Source: Mycobacterium decipiens
Lineage (GTDB): Bacteria > Actinomycetota > Actinomycetes > Mycobacteriales > Mycobacteriaceae
Direction of reading: 5' to 3'
DNA length: 64,000 nucleotides
Assembly: GCF_963853665.1 (NCBI RefSeq)
Contig: NZ_OY970459.1
Location: 2,790,001-2,854,000, forward strand
Shown one piece after another: positions 8,575 to 17,176 of the stretch. The notes beneath the pieces are model-generated. The model saw only the letters and a program-made list of their open reading frames with translations, made no database searches and was not told where the DNA came from. Positions within the stretch are counted from its first letter, which is position 1. The number at the start of each line of letters is the position of its first letter. The position numbers were made by a program, and so were the translations under genes.

Positions 8575-8981
8575 CCACCACCATCGAGTTCCGCAATATC
8601 GAAGCGACGCAGGCGATTTACGCTGCGGTGCCGGCCGGTGACCTGGCCACCGCGCTCGAGCACCTCGATCCAGACGTGCGCATCACCTACTACGGAACCG
8701 AACAGATCCCCTACGCGGGCGATTACCGGGGCATCGAGGAAGCGATTACCTTCTTCGCCAGGGTCGGTCAGACGATCGAGATCGTCGAGATGCAGGCGTG
8801 GAAGTTCATTGCTCACGGTGACGACCTCGCCACCTGGGGCCACCAGCGGTTCCGGCGGCTTGCCACCGGACACGAGTGGGAATCGGAGTTCGCGCACATC
8901 ATCACGCTGCGCGACGGTCGCTGGTTGCACTTCCGGGATTTCATGAACTCCGCGCTCACCTTGCAGGCGTTCAGCCAATGA
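8571..8981 (+). CDS. SnoaL-like/NTF2-fold protein in P450 operon
   Basis: A 136-residue single-domain protein. The pattern PAGDLATALEHLDPDVRITYYGTEQIPYAGDYRGIEEAITFFARVGQTIEI...RFRRLATGHEWESEFAHIITLRDGRWLHFRDFMNS is that of a SnoaL-like ketosteroid-isomerase superfamily protein. The ATG overlaps the P450 stop codon, so the two are translationally coupled. It may isomerise or hydrolyse the P450 product. It is a different sequence from the SnoaL-like gene at 5401-5793, so the cassette carries two unrelated-looking members of one fold. Confidence 0.8.
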   Translation: MTTTIEFRNIEATQAIYAAVPAGDLATALEHLDPDVRITYYGTEQIPYAGDYRGIEEAITFFARVGQTIEIVEMQAWKFIAHGDDLATWGHQRFRRLATGHEWESEFAHIITLRDGRWLHFRDFMNSALTLQAFSQ

Positions 8982-9000
8982 AAAGTCCCATGGGTGTCCG

Positions 9001-9213
9001 ATGAAGGTCAGGGCCGACCGCGAGATCTGCATGGCCGCCGGTGTGTGCGTGATGACGGCCGATGCGTTCTTCGACCAGGATGCCGCCGGCATTGTGCTGC
9101 TGGCCACCGACGAGGTGCCGGCCCGCGAGGAGGGCAGGGTGCGTAACGCGGTGCGGTTGTGCCCGTCGGGGGCGCTGGAACTAGTGCCGGACTGCGGTGC
9201 CCGGCCACCGTGA
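9001..9213 (+). CDS. 3Fe-4S-type ferredoxin
   Basis: A 70-residue acidic ferredoxin of the type paired with mycobacterial P450s. Cluster cysteines are CMAAGVC near residues 10-16 and the CPSGAL cysteine near 54. With only three ligands in the usual places, a 3Fe-4S cluster is expected. It delivers electrons from a ferredoxin reductase to the P450 two genes upstream. The 20-bp gap after the SnoaL-like gene keeps it in the same operon. No reductase is encoded here. Confidence 0.9.
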   Translation: MKVRADREICMAAGVCVMTADAFFDQDAAGIVLLATDEVPAREEGRVRNAVRLCPSGALELVPDCGARPP

Positions 9214-9254
9214 CTCGAGTGGCCAAGCATCATTCCGGAGTGCGACTTAGGACA

Positions 9255-9276
9255 CAGTACTGCTAATTTACATCAT
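9255..9276 (+). promoter_or_regulatory. Candidate Mce3R operator, mce3-side copy
   Basis: A 22-bp sequence starting CAGTACTG and ending TACATCAT. It matches 5848-5869 at 19 of 22 positions and lies about 180 bp upstream of yrbE3A. Mce3R is known to repress this operon; assignment of the exact site is inference from the shared sequence. Confidence 0.55.
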
Positions 9277-9453
9277 GACAGATATATGGCGATTAGCATC
9301 GCTTTTTACCGAACAAGTGCCCACTAGGCCGCGTATTGGTTATGGACATCTGGCCCGTGGGCCGCGTACGCTCACAAATGTCACTGATTTGTACCTACCG
9401 GTCCGGGGGGCCAGCGTGAGCAACTCCGCCCGACGACACAGCATCGAATCCCG

Positions 9454-10254
9454 GTGGTGCGCGGCGCCATGGTGACGTTGCTCGATCAAGCCCCGCATCC
9501 GGTCACCAGGCCGGTCCGCGCGATGGGCGACTTCTTCGCGATGTCACTGGACACCTTCGTATGCATGTTCAAGCCACCTTTTGCGTGGCGTGAATACCTC
9601 CTTCAGTGCTGGTTCGTGGCGCGGGTGTCGACGTTGCCGGGGGTGTTGATGACGATCCCGTGGGCGGTGATCTCGGGGTTCCTCTTCAATGTCCTGCTGA
9701 CCGATATCGGTGCCGCGGATTTTTCCGGCACCGGCTGCGCGATCTTCACTGTGAACCAGAGCGCCCCCATCGTCACGGTCTTGGTGGTCGCGGGCGCGGG
9801 CGCCACTGCCATGTGTGCCGATCTGGGTGCCCGAACAATCCGCGAGGAACTCGACGCGCTGCGGGTCATGGGCATCAACCCGATCCAAGCGCTGGCGGTT
9901 CCTCGGGTGCTGGCCGCCACCACCGTGTCGCTGGCGCTGAGCTCGGTGGTGATGGCGACGGGCCTTATCGGGGCGTTCTTTTGCTCCGTATTTCTCATGC
10001 ACGTCTCGGCGGGTGCCTGGGTGACGGGTCTGACCACGCTTACCCATTCGGTCGACGTCGTGATCTCGTTGATCAAGGCGACGTTATTCGGGCTGATGGC
10101 GGGACTGATCGCTTGTTACAAGGGCATGTCGGTCGGCGGTGGCCCGGCCGGCGTCGGCCGGGCGGTGAACGAAACCGTGGTGTTTGCCTTCATCGTCTTG
10201 TTCGTGATCAACATCATCGTCACCGCCGTCGGTATCCCGTTCATGGTGCCATGA
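9454..10254 (+). CDS. yrbE3A: YrbE3A, MlaE-type ABC permease of the Mce3 system
   Basis: A 266-residue integral membrane protein of the MlaE/YrbE permease family. It has about five or six hydrophobic segments and the conserved EELDALRVMGINPIQAL motif that contacts the ATPase in this family. It matches Mtb YrbE3A almost throughout by memory. With YrbE3B it would form the permease through which lipids delivered by Mce3 proteins enter, powered by the shared MceG ATPase encoded elsewhere. It is first gene of the operon. The GTG at 9454 or the ATG at 9469 are both possible starts. Confidence 0.95.
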   Translation: MVRGAMVTLLDQAPHPVTRPVRAMGDFFAMSLDTFVCMFKPPFAWREYLLQCWFVARVSTLPGVLMTIPWAVISGFLFNVLLTDIGAADFSGTGCAIFTVNQSAPIVTVLVVAGAGATAMCADLGARTIREELDALRVMGINPIQALAVPRVLAATTVSLALSSVVMATGLIGAFFCSVFLMHVSAGAWVTGLTTLTHSVDVVISLIKATLFGLMAGLIACYKGMSVGGGPAGVGRAVNETVVFAFIVLFVINIIVTAVGIPFMVP

Positions 10255-10263
10255 GGTGAGCCC

Positions 10264-11082
10264 ATGCCGCGCATGACAAAAACCCTTGTGGGCGAATGGA
10301 ATCGGATGGGATCGCAAATGCGGTTCTACATCAGCACCCTGGCCGGGATTCCCGACGCCGTCATGCACTACCGCGGCGAGCTGTTACGGGTGATCGCACA
10401 AATGGGGTTAGGAGCCGGAACCCTTGCGGTGATCGGCGGAACGGTGGTCATCGTCGGGTTCTTGGCGATGACCACCGGCGCAATCGTGGCGGTGCAGGGC
10501 TACAACCAGTTTGCTTCGGTGGGTGTGGAGGCCTTAACCGGTTTCGCGTCGGCCTTTTTCAATACCCGGGAAATTCAGCCGGGCACCGTGATGGTCGCGC
10601 TGGCGGCCACCGTCGGCGCCGGCGCCACCGCTCAGCTGGGCGCGATGCGGATCAACGAAGAGATCGACGCGCTCGAGGTAATCGGTATCCATAGCGTCAG
10701 CTACCTGGCCAGCACCCGAGTTCTGGCCGGAGTGGTCGTGGCCGTCCCGCTCTTCTGCGTGGGCCTCATGACGGCCTTTTTGGCCGCACGCGTCGGCACC
10801 ACCGCCATCTATGGACAGGGATCCGGTGTGTACGACCACTACTTCAACACGTTCCTGCGCCCGACCGACGTGCTTTGGTCGTCGTTTGAAGTCGTCGTGG
10901 TCGCGCTCATGATCATGCTGGTATGCACCTATTACGGGTACACGGCGCACGGCGGGCCGGCCGGGGTTGGCGAGGCCGTCGGCCGGGCCGTGCGGGCCTC
11001 GATGGTCGTCGCGTCGATCGCGATAGTCATCATGACGCTCGCCATCTATGGCCAGTCCCCCAACTTTCACCTGGCGAGTTAG
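10264..11082 (+). CDS. yrbE3B: YrbE3B, MlaE-type ABC permease of the Mce3 system
   Basis: A 272-residue permease paralogous to YrbE3A. It has multiple membrane segments and the family motif INEEIDALEVIGIHSVSYL. It starts nine bases after yrbE3A and ends five bases before mce3A, consistent with one transcript. It is expected to heterodimerise with YrbE3A in the cytoplasmic membrane. Confidence 0.95.
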   Translation: MPRMTKTLVGEWNRMGSQMRFYISTLAGIPDAVMHYRGELLRVIAQMGLGAGTLAVIGGTVVIVGFLAMTTGAIVAVQGYNQFASVGVEALTGFASAFFNTREIQPGTVMVALAATVGAGATAQLGAMRINEEIDALEVIGIHSVSYLASTRVLAGVVVAVPLFCVGLMTAFLAARVGTTAIYGQGSGVYDHYFNTFLRPTDVLWSSFEVVVVALMIMLVCTYYGYTAHGGPAGVGEAVGRAVRASMVVASIAIVIMTLAIYGQSPNFHLAS

Positions 11083-11086
11083 CACC

Positions 11087-12433
11087 ATGGGTCGCGGGCC
11101 GGGTCGACACCGTCTGCACGACGCGTGGTGGACGCTGATCCTGTTCGCCGCGATCGGCGTGGTTGTCCTGGTGACGGCGGTGGCCTTCACTGGCACCTTC
11201 CGCTCCTATGTGCCGGTAACGCTGACGGCCGACCGCTCCGGGCTGGTCATGGACGACGGCGCCAAGGTCATGATGCGCGGCGTGCAGGTCGGTCGGGTCG
11301 GCCAAATCGGCGGCGAAAAGAAAGGGGCCAGCCTCAAGCTGGAGATCGACCCCGATCAGATCCGGTATATCCCGGCCAATGTGGAAGCACAGATCAGCGC
11401 CACCACCGCATTCGGCGCAAAGTTCGTCGACCTGGTGATGCCGCAGCACCCCAGTCATGCTCGGCTTGCCGCGGGGGCGGTATTGCATTCGAAGAACGTC
11501 AGCACGGAGATCAACACGGTCTTCGAAAACGTCGTCGACCTGCTGAACATGATCGATCCGCTCAAGCTGAACGCGGTGCTGACCGCCGTGGCCGACGCCG
11601 TGCGGGGACAGGGCGAACGGATAGGCCAGGCCACCACCGACCTCAACCAGGTGTTGGTGGCACTCAACGCGCGCAGCGACACCATCGGCCAGAACTGGCG
11701 TTCACTCAAAAACTTCACCGACACCTATCACTCGGCCGCCCAGGACATCCTGACCATCCTGAACGCAGCCAGCACCACCGCCACCACCGTCGTGAATCAT
11801 TCCGCACAGCTGGATGCGTTGCTGCTCAACGTCATTGGCCTGTCAAATACCGGAACCAACCTGCTGGGTTACAGCAGGGACAATCTCGTCGCATCGGTCA
11901 ACGTGCTTGAGCCGACCACAAACCTGCTACTGCGGTACAGCCCCGAGTACACCTGCTTCCTGCAGGGGGCCCAGTGGTACCTCGACAACGGGGGCTATTC
12001 GGCGTGGGGCGGTGCCGATGGCCGGACACTGCAACTGGATGTGGCACTGCTGTTGGGCAACGACCCCTATGTCTATCCCGACAACCTGCCGCTCGTCGCG
12101 GCCAGCGGCGGTCCCGGCGGAAAGCCGGGGTGTGGGTCACTGCCGGATGCCACCAAGAACTTCCCGGTGCGCCAGCTCGTCACCAACACCGGATGGGGAA
12201 CCGGACTCGACATCCGGCCCAACCCCGGCATCGGGCATCCATGCTGGGCCAACTACCTACCGGTGACCCGCGCGGTGCCCGAGCCGCCGTCGGTGCGTCC
12301 GTGCATCCCCGGGCCGGCGATCGGGCCGAACCCCGCGGGCCCGCCGCACGGGGCGGCGCTGTACGGGCCGGGCGGCGTGCCGCTGTGGCCGGGGGTGCCT
12401 CCGGCGGAACCGGGCCCGCCACCACCACCGTGA
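11087..12433 (+). CDS. mce3A: Mce3A, mammalian-cell-entry/MlaD-domain protein
   Basis: A 448-residue Mce-family protein. One N-terminal membrane anchor (about residues 13-37) is followed by the MCE/MlaD beta-barrel domain (YVPVTLTADRSGLVMDDGAKVMMRGVQVGRVG...), a long helical region with periodic hydrophobics, and a proline-rich tail ending PGPPPPP. Mce A-F subunits form the periplasm-spanning hydrophobic tube of the importer. The ATG at 11087 was chosen because it falls just after the yrbE3B stop. Confidence 0.95.
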   Translation: MGRGPGRHRLHDAWWTLILFAAIGVVVLVTAVAFTGTFRSYVPVTLTADRSGLVMDDGAKVMMRGVQVGRVGQIGGEKKGASLKLEIDPDQIRYIPANVEAQISATTAFGAKFVDLVMPQHPSHARLAAGAVLHSKNVSTEINTVFENVVDLLNMIDPLKLNAVLTAVADAVRGQGERIGQATTDLNQVLVALNARSDTIGQNWRSLKNFTDTYHSAAQDILTILNAASTTATTVVNHSAQLDALLLNVIGLSNTGTNLLGYSRDNLVASVNVLEPTTNLLLRYSPEYTCFLQGAQWYLDNGGYSAWGGADGRTLQLDVALLLGNDPYVYPDNLPLVAASGGPGGKPGCGSLPDATKNFPVRQLVTNTGWGTGLDIRPNPGIGHPCWANYLPVTRAVPEPPSVRPCIPGPAIGPNPAGPPHGAALYGPGGVPLWPGVPPAEPGPPPPP

Positions 12434-12463
12434 CCGCCGATCCGTAGCAGTAGGAGACCAGCC

Positions 12464-13492
12464 ATGCGGGAGAACCTGAAGGGCGTCGTGGTACGCCTCG
12501 GCATCTTCCTGACGGTTTGCCTGCTGACCGCGTTCGTGCTGATTGCCGTCTTCGGGGAGTTCCGATTCGGCGAAGGCAAGACCTACTACGCCGAGTTCAC
12601 CAACGTGTCCAATCTGCGAGAGGGCAAGCTGGTCCGCATCGCGGGGGTTGAGGTCGGCAAGGTCAAGAAGATTTCCATCAACCCGGACGCGACGGTGCGG
12701 GTTGAGTTCACCGCCGACGACTCGGTCATCCTCACGCAGGGATCCCAGGCGGTGATCCGGTACGACAACCTATTCGGCGACCGCTATCTGGCGCTGGTAG
12801 AGGGGGCCGGCGGGCTCAACATACTTGGTCCCGGCCAAACGATTCCCCTGGCCCGCACCAAACCGGCGCTGGATCTGGATGCCCTGATCGGCGGCTTCAA
12901 GCCGCTGTTTCGGGCGCTGAACCCCGACCAGGTCAACGCGCTGAGCCAACAGTTGCTGCAGGCGTTTCAGGGACAGGGCCCCACGATCGAGTCATTTCTG
13001 GGCCAGGCCGCGGCCGTGACCAACACCTTGGCGGACCGGGACCAGCTGATCGGGCAGGTGGTCATCAACCTCAACGTGGTGCTGGGCTCGCTGGGCGGTC
13101 AGAGCGAGCGGTTGGACAAGGCGGTGATGTCGCTATCGCAGTTGATTCACGGGCTCGCGGAACGCAAGACCGACATCTCCAACGCGGTGGCCTACACCAA
13201 CGCCGCCGCTGGCTCGGTCGCCGACCTACTGGCGCAAGCCCGCGCGCCGTTCACCGACGTGGTTCGCGAGACCGACCGGGTCGCGAGCATCGGGCTGGCC
13301 GACCACGACTATCTCGACAATCTGCTCAACACGCTGCCGGACAAGTACCAGGCGCTGGTCCGCCAGGGCATGTACGGCGACTTCTTCGCCTTCTACCTAT
13401 GCGATGTCGTGCTCAAGGTCAATGGCAAGGGCGGCCAGCCCGTGTACATCAAACTGGCCGGTCAGGCCACCGGACGGTGCGCGCCCAAATGA
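12464..13492 (+). CDS. mce3B: Mce3B, MlaD-domain protein
   Basis: A 342-residue Mce protein. It has an N-terminal anchor (LGIFLTVCLLTAFVLIAVF), an MCE domain with the typical YYAEFTNVSNLREGKLVRIAGVEVGKVKKI and RYDNLFGDRYLALVEG segments, then a helical region. It is shorter than Mce3A and lacks a proline-rich tail, as usual for B subunits. AGGAGA precedes the ATG. Its stop codon overlaps the mce3C start (ATGA). Confidence 0.95.
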   Translation: MRENLKGVVVRLGIFLTVCLLTAFVLIAVFGEFRFGEGKTYYAEFTNVSNLREGKLVRIAGVEVGKVKKISINPDATVRVEFTADDSVILTQGSQAVIRYDNLFGDRYLALVEGAGGLNILGPGQTIPLARTKPALDLDALIGGFKPLFRALNPDQVNALSQQLLQAFQGQGPTIESFLGQAAAVTNTLADRDQLIGQVVINLNVVLGSLGGQSERLDKAVMSLSQLIHGLAERKTDISNAVAYTNAAAGSVADLLAQARAPFTDVVRETDRVASIGLADHDYLDNLLNTLPDKYQALVRQGMYGDFFAFYLCDVVLKVNGKGGQPVYIKLAGQATGRCAPK

Positions 13493-14721
13493 AATCATTC
13501 GCCGAGCGCAACCTGCTGGTCACCGGCGCCGTCGGTATCGTCGCCGTGGCCGGAGTTGTGCTGGTCGCCCTGGAGTACCAGCGGCTGCCCTTCTTCAACC
13601 GGGGCAATAGCGTCTCCGCCTATTTCGCCGACGTAGGCGGGCTGCGGACCGGAAACACCGTCGAGGTCTCCGGCTATCCGGTGGGCAAGGTGTCCAGCAT
13701 CTCACTCGACGGGCCCGGCGCGCTGGTCGAGTTCAAGGTCGACAAGCACATTCGGCTCGGAGACCGCACCGAGGCCGCGATCAAAACCAAGGGCCTGCTG
13801 GGTAGCAAGTTCCTCGAAGTCACACCCCGTGGCGAGGGCCACCTCGACGGTCCCATTCCGACCGAGCGGACCATGTCGCCCTACCAGCTGCCCGACGCGC
13901 TCGGCGACTTGGCAGCCACGATTAGCGGATTGAACACCGGCCTGCTGTCGGAATCGCTGGCCACCCTGTCGCAAGCCTTTGCCGATACACCGGCAGATTT
14001 CCGGAACGCGATCAACGGGGTGGCCCGACTCGCGCAGACCCTCGATGAGCGCGACGCGCAACTGCGCAGCCTGCTCGACAACGCGGCCAAAGCAACGGGG
14101 GTGCTGGCCAATCGCACCGACCAGATCGTCAGCCTGGTGCGCGACACGAGCGCGTTGTTGGCGCAGCTACGAACCCAAAGCGCCGCCCTGGATCAGATCT
14201 GGGCGAACATCTCCGCGGCCGCAAGACAATTGCGCGGTTTCATCGCCGAGAATCGACAGCAGCTGCGGCCGGCGCTCGACAAGCTCAACGGGGTGCTGGC
14301 GATCGTGGAAAACCGCAAGGAACGCGTGCAGCAGGCCATCCCGCTGATCAATACCTATGTCATGTCGCTAGGCGAGTCGCTGTCATCCGGCCCGTTCTTC
14401 AAGGCATATGTGGTGAATCTGCTTCCCGGCCAGTTCGTGCAACCATTCGTCAGCGCCGCCTTCTCCGACCTGGGGCTCGACCCGGCCACGTTGCTGCCGT
14501 CGCAGCTGACGGACCCGCCGACCGGCCAACCCGGTACTCCGCCGTTGCCGATGCCGTACCCCCGGACGGGCCAGGGTGGCGAGCCGCGGTTGACCCTGCC
14601 CGACGCAATCACCGGCAATCCCGGCGACCCGCGCTATCCGTACCGGCCGGAGCCGCCGGCCCCGCCGCCGGGCGGTCCACCGCCCGGGCCGCCCGCGCAG
14701 CAGCCGGGAGGTCAACCGTGA
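13489..14721 (+). CDS. mce3C: Mce3C, MlaD-domain protein
   Basis: A 410-residue Mce protein. It has an N-terminal anchor, an MCE domain (VSAYFADVGGLRTGNTVEVSGYPVGKVSSI, IKTKGLLGSKFLEVTPRG), a long helical region and a strongly proline/glycine-rich C-terminus. It starts inside the mce3B stop codon, giving translational coupling, and overlaps the GTG of mce3D by four bases. Confidence 0.95.
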   Translation: MKSFAERNLLVTGAVGIVAVAGVVLVALEYQRLPFFNRGNSVSAYFADVGGLRTGNTVEVSGYPVGKVSSISLDGPGALVEFKVDKHIRLGDRTEAAIKTKGLLGSKFLEVTPRGEGHLDGPIPTERTMSPYQLPDALGDLAATISGLNTGLLSESLATLSQAFADTPADFRNAINGVARLAQTLDERDAQLRSLLDNAAKATGVLANRTDQIVSLVRDTSALLAQLRTQSAALDQIWANISAAARQLRGFIAENRQQLRPALDKLNGVLAIVENRKERVQQAIPLINTYVMSLGESLSSGPFFKAYVVNLLPGQFVQPFVSAAFSDLGLDPATLLPSQLTDPPTGQPGTPPLPMPYPRTGQGGEPRLTLPDAITGNPGDPRYPYRPEPPAPPPGGPPPGPPAQQPGGQP

Positions 14722-16001
14722 CAACAGGATTGCGGCGTGCCCGCTCCGGGTTGGCGACCGCCCTCGCTTTGGTGCTGGTCGCGGGCGTGATCGTCGCAAT
14801 GCGCACCCGCAGCGACGCCGCCCGAACAATCGTGGTCGCCTATTTCGACAACAGCAACGGCGTGTTCGCCGGTGACGACGTGCTCATCCGGGGCGTGCCG
14901 GTGGGAAAGATCGCCAAAATCGAACCGCAACCGCTGCGATCCAAGATCTCGTTCTGGTTCGATCGCAAGTACAAAGTCCCCGCCGATGCCAAGGCGGCGA
15001 TCCTGTCGCCGCAGCTGGTGACGGGCCGGGCTATCCAGCTGACGCCGCCCTACACTGGCGGGCCGACCATGGCCGACGGCGCGATCATCGGCCAGGGCCG
15101 CACCATGGTGCCGGTCGAGTGGGATGACTTGCGAGCACAACTCCAGCGGCTAACCGAGTTGCTGAAGCCCACCGAGGCCGGCGGCGTCAGCACGCTCGGC
15201 GCGCTGATCAACTCCGCCGCCGACAACCTGCGCGGGCAAGGGCCCAGCATCCGCGACACCATTGTCAAACTGTCCCAGGCGGTATCCGCACTCAGCGACC
15301 ACAGCACAGACATCTTCGCCACGGTGAAAAACCTCTCGACGCTGGTGACGGCGCTGCACGACAGCGCGGATCTGCTCGAGCAGCTCAACCGCAACCTGGC
15401 CGCGGTCTCGTCGCTGCTGGCCGACGACCCGACCCAGATCGGTCAAGCGGCCGAGGACCTCAACGCGGTCGTTGCCGACGTGCAGGGCTTCGCCGCGGAG
15501 AACCGCGAGGCGATCGGCACGGCATCGGACAGACTCGCGTCGATCAGCAAGGTGTTGGTCGACAGCCTCGACGACATCAAACAGACGCTACATATCGCCC
15601 CGACCGTATTGCAGAACTTCAGCAACATCTTTGAACCGGCCAACGGTGCGCTGACCGGCGCGCTGGCGGCCAACAACTTCGCCAATCCGATCGCCTTCCT
15701 GTGCGGAGCAATCCAGGCCGCCTCCCGGTTGGGGGGCGACCAAGCCGCGAAACTCTGCGTGCAGTACCTGGCGCCGATTATCAAAAACCGTCAGTACAAC
15801 TTTCCCCCGCTAGGGGAAAACTTGTTTGTCGGCGCGCAGGCCAGGCCCAACGAGGTCACCTACAGCGAGGAGTGGATGCGGCCCGACTTCGTAGGGCCGG
15901 CTCCAGCTACCCAGCCTGAGCCGGTTACCAACTCCGAGACCGTGGCTACTGACCCCACGGCCGGTCTGCCGGGCATGATGCTGCCTCCGGGAGTGGGCTG
16001 A
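14718..16001 (+). CDS. mce3D: Mce3D, MlaD-domain protein
   Basis: A 427-residue Mce protein with an N-terminal hydrophobic anchor, the MCE domain (VVAYFDNSNGVFAGDDVLIRGVPVGKI, ILSPQLVTGRAIQLTP) and an extended helical domain. The GTG start lies in a GTGA overlap with the mce3C stop; the stop shares its last base with the mce3E start. The unbroken chain of overlaps argues for stoichiometric translation of the tube subunits. Confidence 0.95.
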   Translation: MTTGLRRARSGLATALALVLVAGVIVAMRTRSDAARTIVVAYFDNSNGVFAGDDVLIRGVPVGKIAKIEPQPLRSKISFWFDRKYKVPADAKAAILSPQLVTGRAIQLTPPYTGGPTMADGAIIGQGRTMVPVEWDDLRAQLQRLTELLKPTEAGGVSTLGALINSAADNLRGQGPSIRDTIVKLSQAVSALSDHSTDIFATVKNLSTLVTALHDSADLLEQLNRNLAAVSSLLADDPTQIGQAAEDLNAVVADVQGFAAENREAIGTASDRLASISKVLVDSLDDIKQTLHIAPTVLQNFSNIFEPANGALTGALAANNFANPIAFLCGAIQAASRLGGDQAAKLCVQYLAPIIKNRQYNFPPLGENLFVGAQARPNEVTYSEEWMRPDFVGPAPATQPEPVTNSETVATDPTAGLPGMMLPPGVG

Positions 16002-17176
16002 TGAGACAAGGTTTCTCGCGCTCGTTGCGCTCCTTGCGTAGTGGGGTCGTCAGTTTGGTGATGATCGCCGCCGTCGCCGCGCCATCCGGCTGCGGCTGGC
16101 GCGGACTGAATTCGCTGCCGCTGCCCGGCACGCGCGGCAGCGGTCCGGGGTCCTACGCGATCCAGGCACAGATGCCCGATGTCAACAACATTCAGCCGAA
16201 CTCACGAGTGCGAGTTGCCGACGTGACGGTCGGTCATGTGACGAAAATCGAGCGTCAGGGCTGGCATGCGTTGGTGACCATGCGCCTGGATGGCGACACA
16301 AACCTGCCCGCCAACGCAACGGCCAAGATCGGCACGACCAGCTTGCTGGGTTCATACCACATCGAACTCGGGTTGCCGAAAGGCGAAGCGCCGCAAGGAA
16401 AGCTGCGCGACAGCTCGCTCATTCCGCTGTCGCGCGGCGGTGCCTACCCGAGTACCGAGCAAACGTTGGCGGCGCTGTCGCTGGTGCTCAATGGCGGCGG
16501 ACTGGGCCAAGTGCAGGACATCACCGAGGCGTTAGGCACCGCGTTTGCCGGTCGTGAGCGGGATCTGCGCAGCCTGATCGGCCAGCTGGACAGATTCACC
16601 GCATACCTCAACGAGCAGTCGGACGACATCATCGCGGCCGCCGACAGCCTGAACCGCCTGGTTGGCAAGTTCGCCGAGCAGCAACCCGTCTTAGATCGGG
16701 CCCTGGCGACCATCCCCGATGCGCTCGCGGTGCTGCGCGACGAGCGCGACAAGCTCGTCCAGGCAGCCGATCAGTTGAGCAACTTCAGCGCCCTGACCGT
16801 CGACTCGGTCAATAAGACCAAGGCGAACCTGGTCCGGGAATTGACGCAGCTCGGACCGGTATTGGAGTCGCTGGCCAACGCCGGCCCCAGCCTGACCCGA
16901 TCGCTGTCGCTGCTGGCCACCTTCCCGTTCCCGAACGAGACGTTCCAGAATTTCCAGCGCGGCGACTATGCCAACCTGACCGCGATCGTCGACCTCACAC
17001 TCAGCCGTATCGACCAGGGACTGCTTACCGGCACCCGGTGGGAGTGTCATCTGACCCAGCTCGAGCTGCAGTGGGGTCGCACCATCGGCCAGTTCCCCAG
17101 CCCGTGCACCGCGGGCTACCGGGGTACCCCCGGCAATCCGCTGACCGTTGCCTACCACTGGGACCAAGGGCCCTAG
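16001..17176 (+). CDS. mce3E: Mce3E (LprM-type), Mce lipoprotein
   Basis: A 391-residue Mce E subunit. The N-terminus has a basic stretch, a hydrophobic core and a cysteine (VAAPSGCGW) in the place expected for a lipidated E-type subunit; the lipobox is imperfect. The MCE domain follows (YAIQAQMPDVNNIQPNSRVRVADVTVGHVTKI, IGTTSLLGSYHIELG). By family knowledge, the Mtb orthologue is a cell-envelope lipoprotein. It ends directly before mce3F. Confidence 0.94.
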   Translation: MRQGFSRSLRSLRSGVVSLVMIAAVAAPSGCGWRGLNSLPLPGTRGSGPGSYAIQAQMPDVNNIQPNSRVRVADVTVGHVTKIERQGWHALVTMRLDGDTNLPANATAKIGTTSLLGSYHIELGLPKGEAPQGKLRDSSLIPLSRGGAYPSTEQTLAALSLVLNGGGLGQVQDITEALGTAFAGRERDLRSLIGQLDRFTAYLNEQSDDIIAAADSLNRLVGKFAEQQPVLDRALATIPDALAVLRDERDKLVQAADQLSNFSALTVDSVNKTKANLVRELTQLGPVLESLANAGPSLTRSLSLLATFPFPNETFQNFQRGDYANLTAIVDLTLSRIDQGLLTGTRWECHLTQLELQWGRTIGQFPSPCTAGYRGTPGNPLTVAYHWDQGP

